Program-made: the position numbers and the translations under genes
Notes under the pieces: generated by a model
Databases searched by the model: none
Told to the model about the DNA's origin: nothing
What the model saw: only the letters and a program-made list of their open reading frames with translations
Shown here: one piece after another, positions 27,201 through 35,500 of the stretch
Layout of the letters: each line of letters starts with the position of its first letter
Position numbering within the stretch: the first letter of the stretch is position 1
Origin: Neolewinella lacunae
Lineage (GTDB): Bacteria; Bacteroidota; Bacteroidia; Chitinophagales; Saprospiraceae
Assembly (NCBI RefSeq): GCF_014349155.1
Contig: NZ_JACSIT010000095.1
Coordinates: forward strand, 1 to 45,839
Direction of reading: 5' to 3'
DNA: 45,839 nt

Positions 27201-27360
27201 GTACGTAGGTGTAGAGTTCAAAATGAGGCGAATGGTAGACTTCAAAATCGAAGTTTTCGTAGTGGGGCTTATTCCGGCCAAAGCCCCCCGTTTGGGCGGG
27301 CAACACCGCAGGCAATGCCAGCAACAGCAGCGCTATCCAGGAGATGTTTCTAGTTTTCAT
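24232..27360 (-). CDS. Metallopeptidase, TolB-like propeller and outer-membrane barrel fusion
   Basis: A 1042-residue exported protein. I use ATG 27360, which opens a signal peptide (MKTRNISWIALLLLALPAVLPAQ), rather than the GTG four codons upstream. Residues about 35-290 look like a gluzincin peptidase: the zinc motif HELVH at 138-142 and a downstream WMVEGLAEY (E169/E173) that can supply the third ligand. Residues about 300-590 are a TolB/PD40-type propeller with SPNGQYLIYLSERD, SPDSKQFAYTA, SPNGKSIVVAGQ and SADGQTIYYATD. Residues about 640-1042 are an Omp85/surface-antigen-type barrel with GSPWYMRGL and a final aromatic beta-signal (GLNLQPGW). The protein should sit in the outer membrane with soluble domains in the periplasm. 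The substrate is unknown. Divergent from the GH15 gene. Confidence 0.82.
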   Translation of the reverse strand: MKTRNISWIALLLLALPAVLPAQTGGFGRNKPHYENFDFEVYHSPHFELYTYVQNEEWLQNLLNDSEEWYRVHQRVLRDTIPFRNPLIIYANHPDFQQTNAISGTISTGTGGVTEAFKNRVVMPVAATNQQTHHVLGHELVHAFQYNMIIRGDGTKLQDLQNLPLWMVEGLAEYLSIGSVDPFTAMWMRDAVLHDDVPSLKDLSSSKYFPYRYGQAFWAFVTGLKGDDVIAPYFRATAKLGLEKSTPLVLGMTLKQLNELWEGALRKTYEPYVGDAKTDRNIGKELVSKDSGSGKINIAPAISPNGQYLIYLSERDLFSIDLFLADARTGETIRKIRTTSASGHVDELSYVENSGTWSPDSKQFAYTAVAKGRNVLIIADVEKGKSERSIVPEGVPAFSSPAWSPNGKSIVVAGQVEGHSDLFSIDVRSGRVTRLTNDAYSETHPAWSADGQTIYYATDRQAMLRRERPHGALRFNLATYDLVSGQSEDLPVFPGADNLNPVEGPDGKLYFLSNRDGFRNIYRYDLARGTVEQVTDLITGVSGITHFAPAMSIDRRNQRLVYSYFSQQGYRIHAALTDRLEGKVVPIDSVDLSPARLPRLNKQAPRVVDQLLENMQQEEVISSEQVQEVAYAPKFKLDYITGSAGAGVGTNPIFGTNVGAVGGVQAIFSDVLGDNQLFGTAMLNGELTDFGGSVGWINRKHRIQYGVSGGRVPFRSFQALAPRLEQLPINEDQFIEVGNAPYLINRLYQNQLGAFAQLPISTKLRVEASLSGSYYNNRVDEYPRYFDPLTGRQLNGNFRPERREDLEGDAFTLGTAGLALVGDAANFGLTSPINGYRYRLGVDQYLGEFQFTSVTADYRKYLWFGKGALAFRAMHQGRYGGNGNDLFPLYIGSPWYMRGLTGNDVLNQLAENGRNVNELIGSKLLVANLEVRIPFTGPKPLALIGSKLLFSDLNVFVDGGAAFTDFSQFGGPTFTLDRDGNPLIDPTTGEPFIASAGVRPIFTAGVSTRINVFGQIVIEPYLARPLLKNAGWSFGLNLQPGW

Positions 27361-27372
27361 GTTTGTTTGCAC

Positions 27373-27734
27373 TCAAAATCGTTCGTGAGAAAAGGTACGG
27401 GGGGAAGACCGTACATTCCCATAACACCACAGCGGGGAAGCCCCCCTAAAGCAACAGTTTTAAGGAAAAGTTATCGTTTTCCTCCTTTTTCAAACGCAAT
27501 TGGGGAACAAATCAGTTCGCGTCCGGGGGGAGATTTTACGGAGCGATGACCGGATTTTGCCCCATCAGCGCCTTCCATTGGGCGCGGCCGCAGGTGCCGG
27601 GTAAGGACAGGGAGCAGAGGACGGAGCCCGTCGAAGCCATAAAAAACGCCTGGGCAGTCAACCATTCGCCCCTCATTTTATTTGGCTTCTGCAGCTTCCT
27701 GCATAATGCCCAGCCGCCCACCCATTTTTCGCCC
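27373..27734. other. Divergent intergenic region
   Basis: The 362-bp region between the divergent peptidase-barrel and GH15 genes. It holds one copy of element A (27580-27620). An open frame covers the right part but has unlikely codons and is only an upstream extension of the GH15 frame. No clear TAnnTTTG promoter was found for either gene. Confidence 0.6.
27580..27620 (+). repeat. Dispersed element A upstream of GH15 gene
   Basis: Head GGGCGCGGCCGCAGGTGC (27580-27597) followed by the tail AAGGACAGGGAGCAGAGG (27603-27620). It lies about 115 bp before the GH15 start codon. Confidence 0.8.
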
Positions 27735-29513
27735 ATGCGCTATCTCCCCATTGAAGACCACGCCGTCATCGGCAACCTCCACACCGCCGCCCTGGTGAAC
27801 CTGCACGGCAGTATTGATTTTTTGTGTTTGCCGCGCTTTGATTGCCCGACCGTCTTCGCCCGCATCCTCGATGCGGAGCAAGGGGGCTTCTTTTCATTTA
27901 CGCCCGCCGACAAAGACACGCGCTATAAACAACTCTATCTCCCCGACACCAACATCCTCGTGACGCGCTTCCTTTCTGCGGATGGCATTGCGGAGCTGAC
28001 GGACTTCATGCCCATTGCGGAAACGGCACATGACTTTTCCATCTACCGCCGCTTAAAAGGCGTGTATGGCCACCACCGCATCGACGTACAAATTCAACCC
28101 CGCTTCGACTACGCGCGCCAGGGGTGCCGGGCCGAGTTGGCCCCCGATGGTAATGGTTACCTGCTGCACGACCCCGCCGGCGAACAACCCAGCCTGCAGT
28201 TGTACACCAGGGCCAAACTGGAGATCAGCTCCTCCGGGCTCTCCGGGGTCATCGACCTGGCACCTGGCCAGGACCTGGATTTCATCCTCACCTTCGCCAA
28301 CGGAAATTCCTCCAGCCCGGGTTGGGAAAGCGCCTTCAATCACTGCCGCCACTACTGGGAAAAATGGTCGGCCAAATGTACTTACCGGGGGCGCTGGCGC
28401 GATCCCGTCATCCGCTCCGCCCTGGCGCTCAAGCTGCTCACCTCCATCCACTACGGCAGCACCGTTGCTGCGGCCACCTTCGGGCTTCCCGAGGCCCTCG
28501 GCGGAGAACGGAACTGGGATTATCGCTTCACCTGGATCCGCGATGCAGCCTTCACCATGTACGCCTTTCTGCGCTTAGGCTATACCGAAGAAGCGGAACA
28601 CTTTATGGACTGGATCCGCGAACGCTGCGTCGACTCCCTGCAACTGATGTACGGCGTCGATGGCCGTAAAGACCTGGAAGAAATGGCGCTGGATCATCTG
28701 GAAGGCTACGCCCAAAGCCAACCGGTCCGCATCGGCAACGCCGCCTACAACCAGCGGCAGATGGACATCTACGGGGAGCTGATCGATACCATTTACCTGT
28801 ACAACCAATCCGGCGGCAGCATCACCATCGATTTTTGGAAGGACATCGTCAAGTTGGTGGAATACGTCATTGCGCACTGGCGGGATAAGGACCACGGCAT
28901 CTGGGAGGTCCGCAGTGGCGAACAACGCTTTCTACACTCTGCCGTCTGCTCCTGGGTGGCGATTGACCGGGCGCTCAAGATTGCCGAAGCCCGCAGCCTC
29001 CCCGCTCCCCTGGAACGCTGGCGAAAGCAACGCGACGAACTCTACCACGAGATTTACGAAGACTTCTGGAACGAGGAAGTGGGGGCATATACCCAGTTTC
29101 TGGGCAGTGATACCGTTGACGCCAGTGCCCTCCTGATGCCGTTGCTGCGTTTCGTTTCCAGCAAAGAACCCCGCTGGCTGGCCACCTTCGCCAAGATCGA
29201 AGAAAAGCTGCTGGCCGATGTCCTCGTCTTCCGCTACAAACTGGAACACGGGGCCGAGGACGGGCTGGAGGGTGAGGAGAGTTCCTTCACCATCTGCTCG
29301 TTCTGGTACGTCGAATGCCTGGCGCGCATTGGCCGCTTAGACGAGGCCACCGTGGCCATGCAAAAGCTGCTCGGCTACGCCAACCACGTGGGCTTATTCA
29401 GCGAAGAAATCGGCATCCACGGAGAGCAATTGGGCAATTTCCCCCAGGCTTTTTCCCACCTGAGCCTCATCTCTGCGGCCGTCCAGATCGAAAAAAAGCG
29501 TCCATCGCACTGA
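27735..29513 (+). CDS. GH15 family glucoamylase/trehalase-like hydrolase
   Basis: A 592-residue cytoplasmic enzyme (no signal peptide). I start it at ATG 27735, since the family consensus starts at MRYLPIEDHAVIGN and the 63 upstream codons look non-coding. The N-terminal beta-domain (1-210) has the family phrase LHGSIDFLCLPRFD. The (alpha/alpha)6 barrel carries the GH15 signature RNWDYRFTWIRDA (about 258-270), NQRQMDIYGELID (about 336) that supplies the likely catalytic acid, and the late motif EEIGIHGEQLGNFPQAFSH with the likely catalytic base near residue 557. Relatives hydrolyse alpha-glucosidic bonds in trehalose or maltodextrins; the substrate cannot be told from sequence. It converges on the giant surface-protein gene with a 55-bp gap. 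Confidence 0.93.
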   Translation: MRYLPIEDHAVIGNLHTAALVNLHGSIDFLCLPRFDCPTVFARILDAEQGGFFSFTPADKDTRYKQLYLPDTNILVTRFLSADGIAELTDFMPIAETAHDFSIYRRLKGVYGHHRIDVQIQPRFDYARQGCRAELAPDGNGYLLHDPAGEQPSLQLYTRAKLEISSSGLSGVIDLAPGQDLDFILTFANGNSSSPGWESAFNHCRHYWEKWSAKCTYRGRWRDPVIRSALALKLLTSIHYGSTVAAATFGLPEALGGERNWDYRFTWIRDAAFTMYAFLRLGYTEEAEHFMDWIRERCVDSLQLMYGVDGRKDLEEMALDHLEGYAQSQPVRIGNAAYNQRQMDIYGELIDTIYLYNQSGGSITIDFWKDIVKLVEYVIAHWRDKDHGIWEVRSGEQRFLHSAVCSWVAIDRALKIAEARSLPAPLERWRKQRDELYHEIYEDFWNEEVGAYTQFLGSDTVDASALLMPLLRFVSSKEPRWLATFAKIEEKLLADVLVFRYKLEHGAEDGLEGEESSFTICSFWYVECLARIGRLDEATVAMQKLLGYANHVGLFSEEIGIHGEQLGNFPQAFSHLSLISAAVQIEKKRPSH

Positions 29514-29568
29514 AGCAAAAGTCCCCCGGGGCAGCGCAGTGTTTAACGCCACCCCAGGGTTGGGTTGT

Positions 29569-32500
29569 TTACTGCACCAATAGTTTGCCCGTGGCGGCTC
29601 CCGCAGCGGTGCGGACCGTGTAGAGGTAAACGCCGGCGGGCCAGTTGGTGGCATCGACGTTCAGCCAGTGTTCACCGGCGGCAAGGCGTGGCGCAACGCG
29701 GTAGATGTTGCGGCCGCTGAGATCGGTTATCGTCAGGCGAATGGCCTGCTCCTGCGGCAGGTACACGCCGATGCGGGTGGTGGTGCGCACGGGGTTGGGC
29801 AGTACGCCGAGGAGGGTCTCCACGGGGGCCATGTCCTCGGCGGAGCCACCGCTGGCGGAAGGTTCGGGGGAAGTCGGGGCCGCCCAGCTCAGGTAGAGCG
29901 GATGGGCGCTGAGATCGGCCTGGTACACTGCATCCCGGAAGGCTGCGTCATCCACCAGGCGGAGGAAATCGCGGAGTTGGCCAGTAGTGTGGGCGCGGAA
30001 TTCCAGCGTCATCACTTCGTCCGTCGTCAGGGGCTGGGCCCAGTTGAAGCGCAGGGAGCGGTCCAGGCGCAGGGCGTTGCGGCGGGGGTCAAGGTCGTGG
30101 CTCGTCATACCCAGGTATTCCAGAGCGCCCTTGTTCCAGAAGAGTTCGGCTTGGCCGCCAGCGTAGGCAGCGGCGTCGGCCAGGCGGAGGGCAACGGTGA
30201 AGGTCTCGCCGGCGCGGAAGGCATGGTCTTCGAGCGAAAGACTGCGCGGGCGGGCGGCCCGGCCTGCACTGCTCGTCGTTCCTTGCACCGCACCTGCGTC
30301 CGCGCCCAGACTTTCGTCCAGGTCACCGAGACGGACCCCAATGAAGTCGTGATCGAAAGCGCATTCCGTGATGGCTGGCAAGAGGATCTCCTCCGCCACC
30401 GGGTTGGGCTCCTGCCATTTGGCTTCCACGAAGCGCCAGGGGGAACCGCTGGGGTAAAGGTTTTCGCGGCCCAGGATGAGGGCCTGGAGGTGAAGCATAT
30501 CGAGGCCGCTGATGTTGCCGTCGCGGTTCAGGTCGGCGGCCAGGCGCAGGTAGCTGCTGCCAAGCGTGTCGTACCCGTGCAGGTAGCGTTGCAGCAAAAT
30601 CAAGTCGCTGGTGGAAAGGCCCTCCCGCGGATCAAAGTCTTTGCTGGCCCGCAATACGTAGTCGCGCCCGGCCACCAGGCCCAGCTGGTAGCTGCCGAAG
30701 CGGTTGGTCACCGAAGCCCCTACCCCATCGCCGGGCGTAATGCGCACCCCTTCCATCGGCTGGCCGCGGTAGGTGTGGACGCTGCCGTTGACGGTAACGT
30801 TATCCAGCACGCCACAGTCGTTGCACACCAGATTAGGGTCCTGGAGGCGCACCCGCACTACGCAACGGCGCCAGTTACGGCCGCCTACGGTACCGTCGGG
30901 CTGCACGGCGAAAGGGTTAAAGGCCTCGTCCCATACGTACACTTCCAGGTCCACCTGGTAACGGTCCTCGCAGTCGAGGAAAAGGCTGGTTTGCTCAATG
31001 TTGTAGGGTTCCCCCACGCGGTTGAGCGAGAAACTCAGTTCGCCGCTGCAATCCTGGAAGTTGCACCGGGCCAGGTCCACAGCCTCCACCAAAACGGCGG
31101 CCTCCTCCACAATGCCGTCACCGTCAATGTCGCCTTCCTCCAGCAAGGGCTGGAGATTGTAGATGCGGTCCGCACGACAAACCAGGGCGGGCACGTAGCA
31201 ATCGTAGACCGTAAAAATGCGCTCCGTTGTGGTGCTGTTGCCGCAGTCGTCGGTTACGGTAATGATGTAGCGGTGGGTGCCCAGTGGCAGGTTGAGGGTA
31301 TAGCTGTAGTTCGGGAAGCTTCCCGTCAGGGTGCCCGTCTGGGCGCTCGTGGCCTCAATCGTGCCCGTGTTGCCGAAGTCTATGCCAATCAGTACCTGCC
31401 CTTCGGCGACCTGGCAGGCGTCGTCGACCCAGATGCCGACGGTGACGGCCTTGCGGCAAAACACGGTATCGGCGCAGATGGTATCGAACATGGTCAGGGT
31501 CAAAACCGGTGCAACGGTGTCCACAATTTTGATCCGCTGGCTGTAGACGTAGCGTCCGCCCGCCTGGCCCGTTACCTGCCGCCAGTAGCCAGCGGGGTTG
31601 GGCGCGCCGCAGCTGCTGCCCCGCGCTGCGGCCAGCGGGAAGTTGTTGTTGCTCAGGCTATCCGCATCAACAAAAATGCCTTCGGGGGTACGCACCAGCC
31701 AGGTGTCCGCGTCACCTTCGGTCCCGTCGCAATCTTCGTCGCGTCCGATGCGGATGGGCTCCGAGATGCCGTCCCATTCACACCAGTTGGTAATTACGTA
31801 GTTGCGCTGCAGGTAGCGGCATTCGTCTCCCGTAACGGGCAAGGCAATGTCCACAAAACTCAGGGTAATGGAGTCACAGCCCGCGCCGCGCACCAGTACC
31901 GTGTCTACCAGGTCGGTACAATCCGTCACGGCATCCTTGGGCAGGCGAATGGCGTAGGCCAGGCTGGGCGTGACGAAAATATCCTGAATGAAAACACCCG
32001 CGCTGTGGTTGCCGTGTTGGTCTACGGCCCGGAAACGCCGGCGGATGCGCTCTGGGGCGCAGCTGCTACCCGTCACCAGAGGAGCGAGTTCAATGGCTTG
32101 TGCCGAACAGTTGTCCACCACATCGGGCATCCCGAAGAGGAGGCGAAGCTGCACCGTATCGTAGGCGCTGAAGTTATTGGGCAGGTCGTCGCAACTGATG
32201 CTGACGCTTTCCAGGCCCGTACAGTAGGGCTCGGTATTGTCGCGTACGGTGACCACCGAAGTACACAAGTTTTGCAGGCCGGCTGCGTCCGTCACCCGGA
32301 TCTGGGCGGCCAGGTCGAGGCCAACGTCTTCGCAATCAAAGAGCAAGCGCTCGGTCCAGGCAGACCAGCCGAGGCTGTCGCCGTGGGCCGTGGCATAAAT
32401 CACGCGGCGGCGCATTTCACGCAGGACGATGCCGCAGTTGTCGTAACTCCCCTGATTGATCACCTGGAAAGGCACCAAGATGGTACCGCTGCCGGGCACG

Positions 32501-35500
32501 GAGAGGTTGACGGTGCTTTTACAGACGGCTACGGGCTCGGTGAGGTCGGCCACCCGCAGGCGGCAGTAGCGGGCTTCGATCGTTTCGCTGGCGTGGGTCC
32601 CGCTGTAGCGGATCAGGTATTCGCCGGGGGGCACTTCCCGCACTACGCGGTCGTCACCGTCGGCCAGGGTGAGCACCAGCACAGTGTCTCCGTTGGCGGC
32701 CAGGCGCAGGAATTCGGTCCGGAAAACCCAGTCCGTAGAGTCACAAACGTTGAAAATTTCGGGGCGGGGAATGGTGATCTCGGCGAAACAATCGAACTGC
32801 CCCACCCGCCAGAGCATGATGTCCTCTTCCACAATCGGGCAGTAGTGGTTGCTGATGGGGCAACTGAAAAACGGGATGCCATTGCTTTCCAGCTTCAGTA
32901 GTTGGGTATAAGTGGCCGTGGCGTTGCGGCATTCGTCCACGACGGTCCAGGTGCGGCGGATGTCGGTCCCGCCGTCCTCCCGCAGCGTAGCCACGTCGGT
33001 GTAACTGGTACGGAGGTTGTCCAGCCGCTCCGCATCCAGTGCTACCGCCCGGCCCGCCCGGTACACGAAGGGGAAGCCCGTGTAGCCTGGCGTGGGGTGG
33101 GTATTGGGCAGCATCGGGAACGTTTCCCCGCAACCGAAGCGCAATTGGCTTTCGGGCCAGGAAATGTCGGCCAGCGCCAGGGCGCGGAAGTCGATGTGCT
33201 GGGTGCAGAGGGCATCCACCACCGTATCGGCAACGGCGAGTTGGAAGGTGCGGACAATCAGGGCGCTGTCGCAGGTGCCGTGTAAGGTGTCGGAGAAGCT
33301 CAAGTCCGGGAGCCCACAGAGGCTATCGAGCTGGGGCTGACCAAATATTGCGAGGGAAGTTGCCTGATCGAGGAAAAGCCCGGCCTCCGGCGTGAGCAGG
33401 TCGTAAGTGGCCTGGATATTCCGGAAAGTAACGACCGGAGCAATGACGTTGGGCTGATCAATCAGCAGAGGCTCCCGATCGGCCGAAAGGATGAGCCAGC
33501 GGAAATCGCCCACCTGCCCTACCCTGCGGCTGCTTGTGGTAAGGGCGTAAACATTCTGGGGCCGCAAGACCACCGAGAAGCGCTGCTGGAGCACCAGCCC
33601 CTGCGGAACGAGGCTATCCGGCAGCGTAGGCAAAGACCAGGGGTTGGTGGGGTTGGCAAAGACGGGACCGTCGTTGGTCAGGTTACAGCAGTCGGGCATG
33701 GCCTCGGCGGGCTGGCTAAAGACGGCGCCCCGCAAGTCGCTACCCTCCGGGCCATAGAGGTAGAAGCTGAACAGGCGGGGGGCCGCATCGAGGCTGTCCG
33801 TTCTGCGCAGGGAGTATCTTTCGAGGTAGCGTTGGCCGGCATCCCGCGTTTCGTCGCCCATCCAACAGACTTCTTCTGCGCCGGAGACCACCCGGCTGCC
33901 CGACGTGAGGGTTCCCCCGAAACTTTGCAAGCTGGCGGGATGGCCGATCTGGGCCAAGTTGGCCGGACAAACTACTGCGATGCCGGGAGAAGTTACCGTC
34001 ACCGAAGCGGTGCAATCCGCCAGGTTGCTGTCTTCTACCGTCAGCGTAAGGGTGGCTCCTCCGGGGTTCAGGGTGGCCACCCGGGTGTATTCGCCAAAGT
34101 TGCCAACCTGTCCATCGCTGGTGCGCCAGCTGGTTGCGCCGGGATTTTGGGACTCCACCAGGAGTTCAACGAAGAGGGCTGCCCCGTCATCGCCTTCATC
34201 ACAGGTCACGATGGCGTCGGCAATGCGGATGCCGCAGGCTGAGGAACAGCCAGCCGACAGGTCATCAATCGGGTACTCCAAGGAGCAGCTGTTGTTGCCG
34301 AGATCGACGATGCGGAGCAGATAATCGCTGGTAGCCGTCGGGAAAGGCCCGAGGGAATAAGACTGCCCATAGAGATAGGCTCCGTTGCCATTTACCTGGT
34401 AGCCGACCGAAGGGGTATTCTCCCCCATCACCAGCAGGTTGAAGGTGTACGTATCGTCGGAAGGGTCGAAGGGCGTGCCGTTGTCGCTGCACAGCAGGTT
34501 CTCCACCGCAGGCATCAACAGGCATTCGTTGGAACAGCTCAAGGGTGGCTGAACGGTAGTGGCCCAGCCGCAGGATGCGTCGGCGGAATCCGTAAAGCGG
34601 AGGTTCAGGGGGCCGTCGGCAATCAGGTAGGGTCCGAAAGTCACCGGCACCCCGTAGTGGCCACGCTCGCCGCGGTTGTTGACCCACTCGTTGCTCAGGT
34701 TAATGCCGTCCACGATCAGGGTGAAGGTGAAACTGTCGTCGGCGGGGTCGGTCAGGGTACCATTGTTTTGGCAAGCCGTCTCGAGGATGTTGATGGTGGT
34801 AATCGCACAACCATCGCTGCACGCGGGCGGCGCGGGGATGGTGACACTCTCCGTACAACAGTCGGCAATGAGGTCGGTTGCCGTAAAAGTGGCGTTGCCG
34901 TCCATAATGAAGAAGGGCCCGATTTCAATGACCTCTCCGTAGTTTCTGGCGATGCCGTTGTAGAGGTAGCCGTTGCTGAGGTCTCCATCGACGCGGATCT
35001 GGGCGAAAAAGACATCATCGCTGGGGTCGGTATCCGTTCCGCCGTCCTGACAGGTTACCCCGATCACGTTGACGTTCAGGGTGCAGACGTAATCCATCAG
35101 CGTAAAGCTGCCACTGCTGGCGCAGCCGAAAACGTCGACCACCACTACGGTATACATTCCCGTAGCCTCCGCAGTAATGCTGGTTTGGTCGTTGCCGTCG
35201 TTGATGGGGCCAGCCGGCCCGGTCCAGCGGATGGAAGCCACTTCGCTGTCGGAAGAATAATTCAGGCGGAGCACCACTGGATCGCCGGGGCAATGCTCCG
35301 TTGGCCCCTGGATCATGGCAATATTCAGGGGAATGTTGAAAGCAGCCGTAGCGCGTACGGAAGCATACCACCAGGTATTCAGCGTATTGCGGTCGCCGTA
35401 GCCGGTGGTTTCACTGTCGTCAATGGTACAATCATCTGCGGCATTGGCGTCGAAGTTCGTCCAGGTGCGGCAGTTGCCGGTGCGGCAAGCGCAGCCGTCG

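Noticed and set aside
27546-27734. N-terminal extension of the GH15 enzyme
   Set aside because: The family starts at MRYLPIEDHAVIGN; the extension includes an element A copy and has no homology-like features.
29668-32901. A 1077-codon open frame on the plus strand
   Set aside because: It lies wholly antisense to the giant T9SS gene, has no domain sense, and arises from the codon bias of the real gene's GC-rich sequence.
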